Made by a program: the position numbers and the translations under genes. Shown piece after piece: positions 36,896 to 45,335 of a stretch of DNA of 50,013 nucleotides. The notes beneath the pieces are model-generated. The model saw only the letters and a program-made list of their open reading frames with translations. It searched no databases and had not been told where the DNA came from. Each line of letters opens with the position of its first letter. Position 1 is the stretch's first letter. This DNA comes from a candidate division FCPU426 bacterium (GTDB taxonomy: Bacteria; Oederibacteriota; JAAXVQ01; JAUVAV01), in the NCBI GenBank assembly GCA_030591525.1, contig JAUVAV010000023.1, positions 1-50,013 of the forward strand, written 5' to 3'.

Positions 36896-37027
36896 GGAGC
36901 CTGAGCAATTAGTTGCTCAGGCTCCAGAGCATTTGAGAGTAGATAGTAGAAATTAGATAAAATATCTCAAATGCGGTCTACTGTCTACTCTCTACTCTCA
37001 AAAAACCGACTAAATGCTCAGGCTCCT
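36896..37027. repeat. Palindromic repeat family A, full-length copy between convergent genes
   Basis: The element starts with a perfect 13-bp inverted repeat (36896-36925). It continues with nested stems: GCATTTGAGA (36929-36938) with TCTCAAATGC (36965-36974), and GAGAGTAGATAGTAG with a 14/15 match near 36978-37001. It closes with TGCTCAGGCTCC near 37015-37026. It fills the gap between the plus-strand gene ending at 36889 and the minus-strand gene ending at 37026, whose TAG stop codon overlaps its right edge. It could act as a two-way terminator, though no T-run follows the stems. Confidence 0.85.
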
Positions 37028-38366
37028 AGGGCTTTTTCGTTGCCGGCACAGTCTTCCCCGCCGCTTTAGCGGGCATGTTATAGAAATTATTTATTTCCGT
37101 CCCTTTAAAATAATGCTCGAGTATCTCCTTATAGGTAAATCCATGCTGGGCCATGCCGCGCGCGCCCCACTGACACATGCCCACGGCATGCCCCAATCCG
37201 CGGCCCTGGATGGCCAGCTTATTGCCCTGCATCTTGATTTCATAAAAATTGCTGAGAATCCGGCGCTGTCCGAATATCCGGTTAAGCAGAGTACGGAATT
37301 TCGGGCCCGGCATTCTATATTGGCGTTGGTTGGTGGTAATTAAAATACGTTTGACATGCCCGGACCGGTCTAAAAAATCCACCTCCACCTGCTTCAACTT
37401 TTCCTCCTGGCCGAGGGTGCGGTTTTTCCTCATGGCCTGCTCCAGCCGGCGCAGCGAGAGCCGCGCCCTCCACCGGGCGTAGGGAGATCTTGCGCAATAA
37501 GGCCGGTAACCGGGCTTCCAATGATCCTGCACCCGCGCCAAATAAGGCTGCGGCTGGCTTCCCCAAACCTCCTCTATAAAAGCCGTATTGCCGCCACAGG
37601 TGCTGTGGTAAAAAGCCTCGGCCAGACGGCCCTGATAAGCCAGCACCTCCCCCTGAGTCATCTTGACCGCCCTTTCGCAGCGCAGTGAGATTACTTTGCG
37701 GCCCTGGTAAACCTGGCAATGCGGACCGTCGCAAAAATTATAACCATAGCGTTGATGCCTCCGCAGGTTTTTCAAGGCCCAGGTGCGCGCCACTACGGCC
37801 TGGGCTTTCAACGCTTCCAGGGTGAAATGGCTGGGAGCCATCTCCGCCGGCAAGACCCGCGATAAATACATTTCCAGGGGAAGCACATTGATTAAAGCCA
37901 AGCGGCCCCTTGTCACCACAATCTGAAACTCCCGGCCTTCATACTGACGCCTGAACCGGCGCTCGGGAACATGGAGCTTCGCAATGCTTATCTGATTATC
38001 TATGGAATGAAAACCCAGGCTGGGATAGGGGGTGGCTTTTTTAGCCGCTGCCGGCCCCGGCTTAAAAGCCAGGGCGACCTGGTCTCCTCGCTGGCGCAAA
38101 TAGACCCGGCGTGCTCCCGGCGGCCAGGGAATTTTATGGCCCTGATGGTCCCTTATCTCGATCCCACCTTCCGGCCATTCAAAAATAGCATGCTTAAATA
38201 TTTTTTTTCGCAGGATTCGAACCTTGACATCCGGTCCGCTCTCCAGGGAGTTCTTGGCCCAATTTCCATCCCCCGAAAGGTTTAAATCCTTACATCCGGC
38301 AGCAGTCAGTATCAGGCTGATTAGAATCATAACCGCCGGATAGCGGCCAACTGATAAGCTAGACAC
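37026..38366 (-). CDS. SpoIID/LytB-domain lipoprotein
   Basis: The protein of about 446 residues begins with a lipoprotein signal (hydrophobic stretch then LTAAGC). The SpoIID/LytB domain is clear: SRVLPAEMAPSHFTLEALKA then QAVVARTWAL, FYHSTCGGNTAFIEEVWGS, and GRGLGHAVGMCQWGARGMA near the end. Known relatives are amidase enhancers or lytic transglycosylases acting on peptidoglycan. I chose the GTG at 38366; a much longer form from 38522 would overlap the next gene by 160 bases. Neither start has a strong ribosome site, so translation may be coupled to the gene at 38359. Cell wall remodelling for surface assembly is inferred. Confidence 0.85.
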   Translation of the reverse strand: MSSLSVGRYPAVMILISLILTAAGCKDLNLSGDGNWAKNSLESGPDVKVRILRKKIFKHAIFEWPEGGIEIRDHQGHKIPWPPGARRVYLRQRGDQVALAFKPGPAAAKKATPYPSLGFHSIDNQISIAKLHVPERRFRRQYEGREFQIVVTRGRLALINVLPLEMYLSRVLPAEMAPSHFTLEALKAQAVVARTWALKNLRRHQRYGYNFCDGPHCQVYQGRKVISLRCERAVKMTQGEVLAYQGRLAEAFYHSTCGGNTAFIEEVWGSQPQPYLARVQDHWKPGYRPYCARSPYARWRARLSLRRLEQAMRKNRTLGQEEKLKQVEVDFLDRSGHVKRILITTNQRQYRMPGPKFRTLLNRIFGQRRILSNFYEIKMQGNKLAIQGRGLGHAVGMCQWGARGMAQHGFTYKEILEHYFKGTEINNFYNMPAKAAGKTVPATKKP

Positions 38367-38772
38367 TCTTTTTGCGGGAAGCTTTCGCGGCCGGTTTCTT
38401 TTTTGACCGGCTTCCGGCAGAAGACGAGGTTCTGCGGACGCGTGAATTATTACAGGAATATTGGTTAACCTGGTTAAGCGGATGCAGTTGCAGCATTCCT
38501 TTTTCTTCCGGGGTGAGATCATTAAGAATAGTTGTGAGCCGTAGATTCCGGGCGATAGCCTGCAGCCGCCTGGCTATCTCATGCTCTTTCAGGCCGGGCC
38601 GGACGGCCTTGAGCCGCAGCGCCGTCTTGGCAGCCAATAAAACCGCATGCCCCATTCTCTCTACCGGATTCTGGCACAGGATTATTTTAAAACTCTCGGT
38701 AAAAGCGCCTAAATATTCTTCGATACTGCGCGCCGACTGCCCGTCTTCCAGTGTTTCCAAATATTGCCGCAT
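38359..38772 (-). CDS. Small helical protein with basic C-terminal tail, function unknown
   Basis: The 137-residue protein was not recognised. Residues 1-95 are predominantly helical with several LxxL-type patterns and no membrane segment. From about 105 onward the chain is rich in Ser, Arg and Lys (SRSKKKPAAKASRKKSV at the end), like the basic tails of the propellers and of the GT-C fusion in this window. It has GGGGGG before the ATG and overlaps the SpoIID gene, so the two are probably translated together. Confidence 0.7.
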   Translation of the reverse strand: MRQYLETLEDGQSARSIEEYLGAFTESFKIILCQNPVERMGHAVLLAAKTALRLKAVRPGLKEHEIARRLQAIARNLRLTTILNDLTPEEKGMLQLHPLNQVNQYSCNNSRVRRTSSSAGSRSKKKPAAKASRKKSV

Positions 38773-38906
38773 CCTGCCCCCCCCTAAAATCTTTCTCTTC
38801 CCTTGATCAAGTTATTTTACACCGTATCCGCGATAAATACAATGCTAAAACCCGGCTGAATTTTAGGCGCCACCTTTACTTCCCGGCCGCTTGCTCGTGA
38901 GCCTTG

Positions 38907-38970
38907 CGGCCATATAAATAATGCCTTTCTACATCTCGGATCAAATTCTCCGCCCTTCAGGGCGGAGTAA
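38907..38970. repeat. Dispersed repeat family D with hairpin
   Basis: The block contains AATAATGCCTTTCTACATCT and nearby bases that match the window end (49978-50013) at about 33 of 35 positions. It continues with a hairpin, CTCCGCCC-TTCA-GGGCGGAG (38949-38968), located just beyond the stop of the DUF3467 gene. On the minus strand this hairpin could help end transcription, though only TTT follows it. Confidence 0.75.
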
Positions 38971-38971
38971 T

Positions 38972-39286
38972 TTAATGAAGCTTGATCTGCCTTTCATCCG
39001 GCCCGGCGGCCACCTCCTTGATTTCTCCAAAGCTTTGCTCGTAACGGGCCACATTCTCTGTCAGGGCGCGGAGAAAACGCTTGGTATGCCCGGGAGAACT
39101 GATGACCCGGGCACGCACCTTGGCCTTGGGCTGCTGGGGCTGGACAAAAATAAAATCCAGCACGAATTCCGTGGCATTATGGGCCACCAGCGCCAGATTG
39201 GCATAGGCGCCCTGGGCTGTGGCATCATCAACCTCTACTTGGAGTTGCATGTTTTGCTGCTGTTCCGGCTCTTTAGGTTTTTGCAT
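38972..39286 (-). CDS. DUF3467 protein
   Basis: The 104-residue cytoplasmic protein matches the DUF3467 pattern: AYANLALVAHNATEFVLDF (about 27-45), KVRARVISSPGHTKRFLRAL and NVARYEQSFGEI. No function is established for the family. AAGGAGGG lies six bases before the ATG. It is read toward the small basic protein and SpoIID genes but separated from them by about 200 bases containing repeat D, so it may be its own transcript. Confidence 0.9.
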   Translation of the reverse strand: MQKPKEPEQQQNMQLQVEVDDATAQGAYANLALVAHNATEFVLDFIFVQPQQPKAKVRARVISSPGHTKRFLRALTENVARYEQSFGEIKEVAAGPDERQIKLH

Positions 39287-39335
39287 TATACCCTCCTTAA
39301 AAAATTGAAATGTTGTCTAAATTAATCCAACGAAC

Positions 39336-39409
39336 GTAGGGGCCGGCTTCCATGCCGGCCCATGGATTTAACCTCACACAAGCGGGCGGACATGGAAGTC
39401 CGCCCCTAC
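39336..39409. repeat. Pair of family C palindromes in tandem
   Basis: Two related units occur: 39336-39361 (GTAGGGGCCGGCTTCCATGC with complementary end) and 39384-39409 (GGGCGGACATGGAAGTCCGC, then CCCTAC). Together they look like one outer GTAGGGGC/GCCCCTAC pair with two different inner palindromes. They fill the 170-base gap between the DUF3467 gene and the GT-C fusion. Confidence 0.82.
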
Positions 39410-39453
39410 GAAAAACCTCATCCCTGAGAAATATCTAAAAAAACTTCCGGCTC

Positions 39454-42400
39454 TTACTTTCTCATCCTATAAATAATTACTCCCTCCTGCTCGTAAACCA
39501 CATCCATAAAACCACGGAATTTTTCGAGGCCAGCGCGGGAATAATCTTTACGCTCATTTTCGCCGACCATAATATATTTGATGCCATATTGCTTAATTAA
39601 TCGGCGGGCTTGTTGAATATTCAGGGTTTTGTAAATGAAATCCGCATCCCGGGTGCGGCTGCCGGTCAAATCGGGATTATAGCGCATCTGCTCTTCCTGG
39701 CCGATCCATCCGATCAAGGTCGGCTGTCCGGTAAAAATGGCGGACCGGGTGTCAAAACAGTTATAACCTCTCCGCCCCGGCGCCTCCAGCACAATATCCG
39801 TATGCTTTATATTCCGGTTAATCCAGGCCAGGGCCTTGGCCTCCTTAGGCCTCATCTGATTTAAATATTCCATGCCATTGAGCGTGGGATTTTGAAACTC
39901 GGAACAAAGGCGCATCCGGTTGTAGAGCGAGATGGGCGGATAAAGCGCAACTGAAAATAAAACAGCTCCCAGCATTGCAGCCCATGCCAGCCGAAGTTCC
40001 CCGGATTTTGGCCACGCAGCCCAGGTCCAGGGCAGCACCAAAATACCCAGGCCCAGCGCCAGCGTCAGCCAGGGTGTACCGCTAATCTCCTGGAAGTAAT
40101 TAGCCAGTACCCAGAGCATGAGGATAACTAAAATAGCAGCCCCTAGTCTCCATTTCCGCGCTCCTGCCAGTAGTCCGGACCAGATTTTTCGCTCTTCGCG
40201 CCGGCCGGAAAATATTTGTCCCAGGGCGGCGGCCGCGGCCAGGGAAAAATAAATCCATACCACCATATAGAATTTAAACACTGTGTTCATACGGCTCATA
40301 TCACCGCCCACACCCATAAAATCCCGAACATGGATAACTTCGCATCCCAAAACCATTGCCAGGCCCAAAACTGCCAGCAGCATGGCCATGCGCATCTGGG
40401 CGGTAAGCGGCTGCCATCCCAGAACCCACGCCCCGGCCATAAGCATTAGCAGCAGTATTGCCAGCAGGCCCTGGCCGAATAAAACCAGGAGCAGACTGCC
40501 GGCCAGCAGCGCGGCTATGCTATAAAATATCCGGGGATGCTTTTCCCATATTCTCTGTATCACAGCGGCCGCCCGTTCCCACCACGGCCGGCGCGAACGG
40601 GAAGACCAGCCGAATCCGGTTAAAATCCGGCGTCCCCGGGGAATCAGCTGCATTGCCCAGTAAGTTAATAAAATAAATATCGGCAGCCCAAAAAACACCA
40701 GGAAATCTTTAAGATGCGTACGGACCTCGGGATTGACCAGGGCCAGGGAGGTAGACTGGGGAATAAAATATTTATGGAAAAAGAAGAACAGGGCCAAACC
40801 TCCGATCACCAACCGAATCCATCCCAGCAGGGCGGTTCCCAGTCCTGCCCAGGGAAAACTCCGGCCCTTGCGATCCAGTAAAACGCGGGCCGCCAATACT
40901 CCCAAAACCAGCAAAGCATACGGCGGAAAGTTCCAGGTATTGATCGCGGAGAGCGAACCGAGCGTCAGCGCAGTTACAAAAAATATTAATCCCCTCTCGG
41001 TTCCGGTTCGTCCCGGGGCTTCGGGCATCAGCGAGTTCCGGGAATTCGCCGGCATCAGAACATTTAGACCCCATCCGATCAAAGGCAGGGAATAGGGAAT
41101 TGCTATAATATGAGCGTGCAGGTCTCCGTAGAGGAATGAAAACCATGGCATCTCATTAATTGTGCCTTTGATCAAGCGCGTAGGATTCCAGATAAATTCA
41201 AACCGGCCGATATGTTGCCAAATTTCTCCCCCCCTGCGGCTGAGACTAACCAGCATATCATTCCAATTTATCCCGCGGCATAATGGCTCCCAAATATAGA
41301 AAAAAGCCTGCAAATTCCCGAGCGTGGCCGCGGCCAGGGCCGCCGCCACGCCCCAAACGCGCTTGCCGGTCAACCCCACTCCGAGACCATACACCCCGGT
41401 AACGGTTAAGGCAAAAAGCAGGGCAATGGCTATATTATAGGACCAGCCGGGCGGGACGCCGGTCAGTTTGGCAAGAATCCCCAGGATAACATGTCCGAAA
41501 TAGTAATAATTTATATGATAGCCGGAAAGCCAGGGATCATACGGCGGAAAATGGATGCTCTGGTATACGGCCGTAAAAAAGGATATGCCCATGGGTTCTC
41601 CGCCGCCGTTATAGCCTTGTCCAAAAGGATTATTAATATCCGGATTATAAAGCTTGGTCAGCATGTAGGCGATAAAAGCCAGCAGAAAAATTAGTTCAGC
41701 GCTTATCCAGAATCCTCCCCGGACCTTGATGAACTCCCTGATTTCCGTGCGGCGGCGGAGCGCCCACCAGACCGAAGCTCCTCCCAATACCAGCAAAACC
41801 AGCAAAGTAGTGCTTTGCAGATGGTTCATCACTCCCAGGGAGACCAGCATCCAGGTGGTCCACGCCAGGATCAAGGTTCCGATAATTTTTGACAGGGCCA
41901 CTCCGGAATCCGGCAAACGGGGAAAGAGGCTGAGGCATAATGGTATGCTCAGCAAGCCGATTAATTGGAGTAAAAGCACCCAGGCCAGGCCGGCAGTAAA
42001 ACTGTTTAATTTTCCGAAAATGAAAATCGGCCGGCCCTGCGGCTCTCCATGATTGGCATTAATAACCGCAGGCAGGGTCCGGGTCTCAGGCCGGGTTTTT
42101 CGGGCTGCGGGTTTTTCCCGGAGCGCCGGTTTTGCTTCCTTCCTCTGCATGATCTTGCTAACCCGGTTATCCAGTACCCGGGCCAGTTCATCCGGATGCA
42201 TATACGGCGGAGCGCGTTGAAATAGATATACATGTGGATGGTCGTACAGAGTGAAGCTCTCGTCAGACTCATCGTCCGGAAAAAAATGTCCGCCTAAGCC
42301 GGGATAGTTTTTAAACTCGGCCGTCAATTTAAAGCCCAGTTTTTCTTCAAACATCAACTCGTAATACGCGGCATTCATCGGATAACGGTCCCACAAACGG

Positions 42401-44175
42401 CGGTACAGTGCATGGGCTCGCGTATCAGCCATTACTATCAGCTCATTCTTTTGGAGCATGTTTAAAATAATCTTCCGCTTACGGGGATTATCCGGTTCCT
42501 GCACCGGGAACTTATTTATTTGGTAAGACCTGATTGGCACATCCTTGACATGCGTTGGCAGATCATCGCCCCATTCTTCATTAAGAATCGCGGTGGGCCG
42601 CGGGAACCCATTTTCCATGGTCTTGGCAGGCAGGTGTTCCATAATCCAGCGGCTGGCCGCAATCCAGGGATGCTCCCTATTATATATTGAAGCGAATGCC
42701 AGGGCCCAGAGCATGGTTAAAACTAGAATTAATCCAATAACCGCGCCGGCAATTCGACGGGCCGCAACCGCGGCCAGACGCGCTTTAATGCCCAGAGCCA
42801 GGCGGGCGCCTGCCAGGCAGAGAATAGGCGTCAAGGGAAGAATATAGCGGTTAAACTTGGCAAAAGAAACGCCTATGATTAAGGCGTATGCCACGCCAAA
42901 GCTCATTACCACTATCATTCCTGATTCCTGTTCCAGACCAGCGCGGATGGTTTTCCAGGATTTACGTACCAGGGCCCGGATAAGCCCTGCCAGGGCCAGC
43001 AGGGGATAAACCATGAACGCTGTCAGGGTTAAAATACCCAGCGGGATTCCCATAGTATACCGGGTAATATTTTTTGCGTAGTAGATGTAGGGCAGGGTAT
43101 TTAAATATTGCCGGTTGTAGGGAACATCCGCTGCCCCGGTCACAAGAATCCGGCGCTGCTCATTCTGGTTGATCCAAAACTTGGCCCAGTCCAGAAAGGC
43201 GTAAGGCATGGCAATGAAAAAAACCAATAAAGAAACCCCGGCTGTCAAACCCAGGTCCTGCCAGCGCCGTATCCGGTCATGCCCCGAATCCCGGCTTAAG
43301 CCTATAAGATGAGCCGTTCCCAGGCTAAGGACCAAGGGCATGGCGCTGGTCTTGGTAGCCATGGCCAGCCCGAAGCAGATACCGGCCATTACATAGTCTT
43401 GCCGGCGGCCGGTCTGGGCAATTCCAACTGCCCAGTACAAGGTTCCCATAACCAACAGGCCCAGGGGAACATCCACCACAAAGAAATGAGACATCTGAAT
43501 ATTCAGAACCGTAAAAGTCAGGAAAGCGGCTGCGAGTAATCCTAATCTACGGCCCACAGCGCCGGGCTGGAGACGGCGTCCAAGTAAATAAGTAAAGACT
43601 ATGGTTCCCAGATCAAAGCAGGCCGAAAGCGTGCGGCCGGCAGAGATCACGAAGCGGTTGGCATCAAAGTGTCCAAACCATCCGGCGATTTGCGCCACAA
43701 AGTCCTTGATCAGGGATAATAGATACAACGGAAAGGTGCCATATTGAAGACCAGTAGGTGCTTCCGGATAAGAAAGCTGGCTGACCACCCCGAATATCCA
43801 GCGCTCGTCCGGATGGAACTGGCGGTCCAGATACCAGTCCGGCCGCATGAATCGCAGCATCATGGCAGCCAGCATGAGAACCCCGAACCAAATGGTTTCC
43901 GGCTCACGCCGGGCCAAGTCCCGAAAATCCTGGTACCAGGATTTTATAATCCGGATCAGTCCGGATCTCTTCGGCCGGCTGCGAGTTGGGGAAATCCTCC
44001 GGCCCGCGCCGGACAGGGCTTTTTTTATGGCGCGGACAGCTTTTTTAGGACGCCGGCTTTTTGCCGGAGTAGAGGGCGTTTTTTGGCTTTTTCCGGATTT
44101 TGCGAGGCGGACGGTTTTTTTTGCCCGGGCTGCAGATGCTGGTTTTTGTCGGGAGAAAGAGCGGGGTTTAGTCAT
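39454..44175 (-). CDS. Fusion of a GT-C glycosyltransferase and a DUF2298 membrane protein
   Basis: The 1573-residue protein begins with a 75-residue tail rich in Lys, Arg, Ser and Pro. Residues about 95-500 form a GT39/PMT-like domain with RQFHPDERW (Asp123-Glu124, the catalytic-type pair) and many helices; 500-710 is a soluble extracytoplasmic region. From about 722 a complete DUF2298 protein follows, with HINYYYFGHVILGIL, NEMPWFSFLYGDLHAHIIAIP, SRMNTVFKFYMVVW and a closing soluble segment (VLEAPGRRGYNCF...LIGWIGQE). Such N-terminal GT fusions are known for TIGR03662. It starts four bases after the stop of the UbiA-type gene, which may supply the lipid-linked donor. Confidence 0.92.
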   Translation of the reverse strand: MTKPRSFSRQKPASAARAKKTVRLAKSGKSQKTPSTPAKSRRPKKAVRAIKKALSGAGRRISPTRSRPKRSGLIRIIKSWYQDFRDLARREPETIWFGVLMLAAMMLRFMRPDWYLDRQFHPDERWIFGVVSQLSYPEAPTGLQYGTFPLYLLSLIKDFVAQIAGWFGHFDANRFVISAGRTLSACFDLGTIVFTYLLGRRLQPGAVGRRLGLLAAAFLTFTVLNIQMSHFFVVDVPLGLLVMGTLYWAVGIAQTGRRQDYVMAGICFGLAMATKTSAMPLVLSLGTAHLIGLSRDSGHDRIRRWQDLGLTAGVSLLVFFIAMPYAFLDWAKFWINQNEQRRILVTGAADVPYNRQYLNTLPYIYYAKNITRYTMGIPLGILTLTAFMVYPLLALAGLIRALVRKSWKTIRAGLEQESGMIVVMSFGVAYALIIGVSFAKFNRYILPLTPILCLAGARLALGIKARLAAVAARRIAGAVIGLILVLTMLWALAFASIYNREHPWIAASRWIMEHLPAKTMENGFPRPTAILNEEWGDDLPTHVKDVPIRSYQINKFPVQEPDNPRKRKIILNMLQKNELIVMADTRAHALYRRLWDRYPMNAAYYELMFEEKLGFKLTAEFKNYPGLGGHFFPDDESDESFTLYDHPHVYLFQRAPPYMHPDELARVLDNRVSKIMQRKEAKPALREKPAARKTRPETRTLPAVINANHGEPQGRPIFIFGKLNSFTAGLAWVLLLQLIGLLSIPLCLSLFPRLPDSGVALSKIIGTLILAWTTWMLVSLGVMNHLQSTTLLVLLVLGGASVWWALRRRTEIREFIKVRGGFWISAELIFLLAFIAYMLTKLYNPDINNPFGQGYNGGGEPMGISFFTAVYQSIHFPPYDPWLSGYHINYYYFGHVILGILAKLTGVPPGWSYNIAIALLFALTVTGVYGLGVGLTGKRVWGVAAALAAATLGNLQAFFYIWEPLCRGINWNDMLVSLSRRGGEIWQHIGRFEFIWNPTRLIKGTINEMPWFSFLYGDLHAHIIAIPYSLPLIGWGLNVLMPANSRNSLMPEAPGRTGTERGLIFFVTALTLGSLSAINTWNFPPYALLVLGVLAARVLLDRKGRSFPWAGLGTALLGWIRLVIGGLALFFFFHKYFIPQSTSLALVNPEVRTHLKDFLVFFGLPIFILLTYWAMQLIPRGRRILTGFGWSSRSRRPWWERAAAVIQRIWEKHPRIFYSIAALLAGSLLLVLFGQGLLAILLLMLMAGAWVLGWQPLTAQMRMAMLLAVLGLAMVLGCEVIHVRDFMGVGGDMSRMNTVFKFYMVVWIYFSLAAAAALGQIFSGRREERKIWSGLLAGARKWRLGAAILVILMLWVLANYFQEISGTPWLTLALGLGILVLPWTWAAWPKSGELRLAWAAMLGAVLFSVALYPPISLYNRMRLCSEFQNPTLNGMEYLNQMRPKEAKALAWINRNIKHTDIVLEAPGRRGYNCFDTRSAIFTGQPTLIGWIGQEEQMRYNPDLTGSRTRDADFIYKTLNIQQARRLIKQYGIKYIMVGENERKDYSRAGLEKFRGFMDVVYEQEGVIIYRMRK

Positions 44176-44179
44176 GCTC

Positions 44180-45043
44180 CTAACCCCGGTGGAGGATAAA
44201 GCCTACGGTTAATATCCAGAGAACGATGTCAGCAATCAGGTATTTATCTTGAAGCAGAATCAGCTCCGGAGCGCCGCCGAGATTCTTTTGGTAAACCAGG
44301 TAGAGATAACGCAATATCCCGTATATCACGAAAGGCACGGTCAACATAAGATAATGATGCGCCTGGGCGGTCTCGGAAGTAAAAGCGTAGAGCGAATAAG
44401 CAATGATCGTGGATGACGCCACCACGCCTATGAACTGATCGAGCAACGCCGGAGAGTATTCTTCCAAAGAGGGGCGGTGCTTGGGAGCTTTATCGCCCAG
44501 CGTAATCAGCTCATGCCTGCGCTTGGCAAAACCCAGAAACAGGGAGATCAGTGTGGTCACAATCAGCAGCCAGGAGGAAATCGGCACCGCAATAACCAGC
44601 GCGCCGGCCGCAGCCCGGAGCACGAAACCAGCCGTAATAATAAAGACATCCAGGATCACCAGGTGCTTCAAGCCTGCGGTATAAGCGATATTTAAAAGTA
44701 TATATATTACTACTGCCAGGGCGAACATCCAGGACAGGGCCAGGCCCCAAATCAGGCTGACCGTCATTAAAAAGACCCCGGCTATTGTTGCCATGCCGGG
44801 TTTGATCTTTCTCGCGGCTAAAGGCCGGTGTTTTTTCTCCGGATGCCGGCGGTCATTCTCCACATCGCGGATATCGTTAAAAATATAGATAGCGCCCGCG
44901 GCCAGGCAGAATATCGCGAAAGCCTGCACTACCCGGATCAGCATCCCGGGATTAAAAAAATTGGCGGAAAAAACCAGACCCGCAAAAACCACCAGGTTCT
45001 TGGTCCATTGCTTCGGACGCATCAACTGGAATAAGGCGGTCAT
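44180..45043 (-). CDS. UbiA-family prenyltransferase, DPPR-synthase-like
   Basis: The 287-residue protein has eight to nine membrane helices. LMRPKQWTKNLVVFAGLVFS starts the protein, NDIRDVENDRRHPEKKHRPLA (about 56-76) is the first Asp-rich motif in the form used by decaprenyl-phosphate phosphoribosyltransferases, and LDVFIITAGFVLRAAAG carries the second conserved loop. Known members join phosphoribosyl pyrophosphate to a polyprenyl phosphate, giving lipid-linked pentose. Located directly before the GT-C/DUF2298 fusion, it may make its donor; this is inference. AAAGGA precedes the ATG. Confidence 0.9.
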   Translation of the reverse strand: MTALFQLMRPKQWTKNLVVFAGLVFSANFFNPGMLIRVVQAFAIFCLAAGAIYIFNDIRDVENDRRHPEKKHRPLAARKIKPGMATIAGVFLMTVSLIWGLALSWMFALAVVIYILLNIAYTAGLKHLVILDVFIITAGFVLRAAAGALVIAVPISSWLLIVTTLISLFLGFAKRRHELITLGDKAPKHRPSLEEYSPALLDQFIGVVASSTIIAYSLYAFTSETAQAHHYLMLTVPFVIYGILRYLYLVYQKNLGGAPELILLQDKYLIADIVLWILTVGFILHRG

Positions 45044-45077
45044 ATATGTCCTTTTAAAAATAGTGATTTTAGAGAAA

Positions 45078-45107
45078 AATTTACCATTGCTTATCAGGAC
45101 GTGTCAA
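45078..45107 (-). promoter_or_regulatory. Possible promoter for the UbiA-type gene
   Basis: On the minus strand a perfect TTGACA (45107-45102) is followed after 18 bases by TAAATT (45083-45078), four of six matches to the -10 box. A start near 45071 would leave a leader of about 28 bases before the ATG at 45043. It lies inside the remnant reading frame at 45081. Confidence 0.4.
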
Positions 45108-45131
45108 GGTGAAAGACGTACGGTTTTTCAT
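45081..45131 (-). pseudogene. Remnant start of a second FG-GAP-type gene (16 codons)
   Basis: The region 45124-45213 matches 49531-49626, which holds the ribosome site and start of the FG-GAP gene. Here the matching ATG at 45131, with AAGGGG upstream, opens a frame reading MKNRTSFTLTRPDKQW and then stops. The intact gene begins MKNLNK. The likeliest reading is a former tandem copy whose body was deleted. It sits in the 290-base gap between the UbiA-type and FG-GAP genes. Confidence 0.65.
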
Positions 45132-45208
45132 AGTCATCCCCTTCCGTATCCTGTAGAAGCAACGGCTGCGTCATCCGCACTATCAGTATATTTCGCATTT
45201 GCCGTGTG

Positions 45209-45236
45209 AAGGGGCGTTTAATAAAACGCCCCTTCA
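45209..45236. repeat. Family C palindrome, near-perfect
   Basis: GAAGGGGCGTTTAATAAAAC followed by GCCCCTTC is a 28-base palindrome with one central mismatch. It lies downstream of the FG-GAP gene. Confidence 0.85.
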
Positions 45237-45264
45237 TCTGGTTTTGACATTCACATGACGGGGT

Positions 45265-45292
45265 GTAGGGGCGACGCATGCGTCGCCCCTAC
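45265..45292. repeat. Family C palindrome, perfect
   Basis: GTAGGGGCGACGCA followed by its exact reverse complement. The same core (GGGCGACGCATGCGTCGCCC) occurs at 49562-49585 upstream of the FG-GAP gene, so the two flanks of this gene carry matching palindromes. Confidence 0.9.
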
Positions 45293-45335
45293 CTTGTAAA
45301 TCCACAGGTGGCCGGCATAGAAGCCAGCTCCTGCA

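Noticed and set aside
38210-38226. GGATTCGAACC, which looks like the T-loop of a tRNA on the opposite strand
   Set aside because: It lies inside the SpoIID/LytB coding region (VRILR) and no acceptor stem or anticodon arm can be built around it. No tRNA was found in the window.
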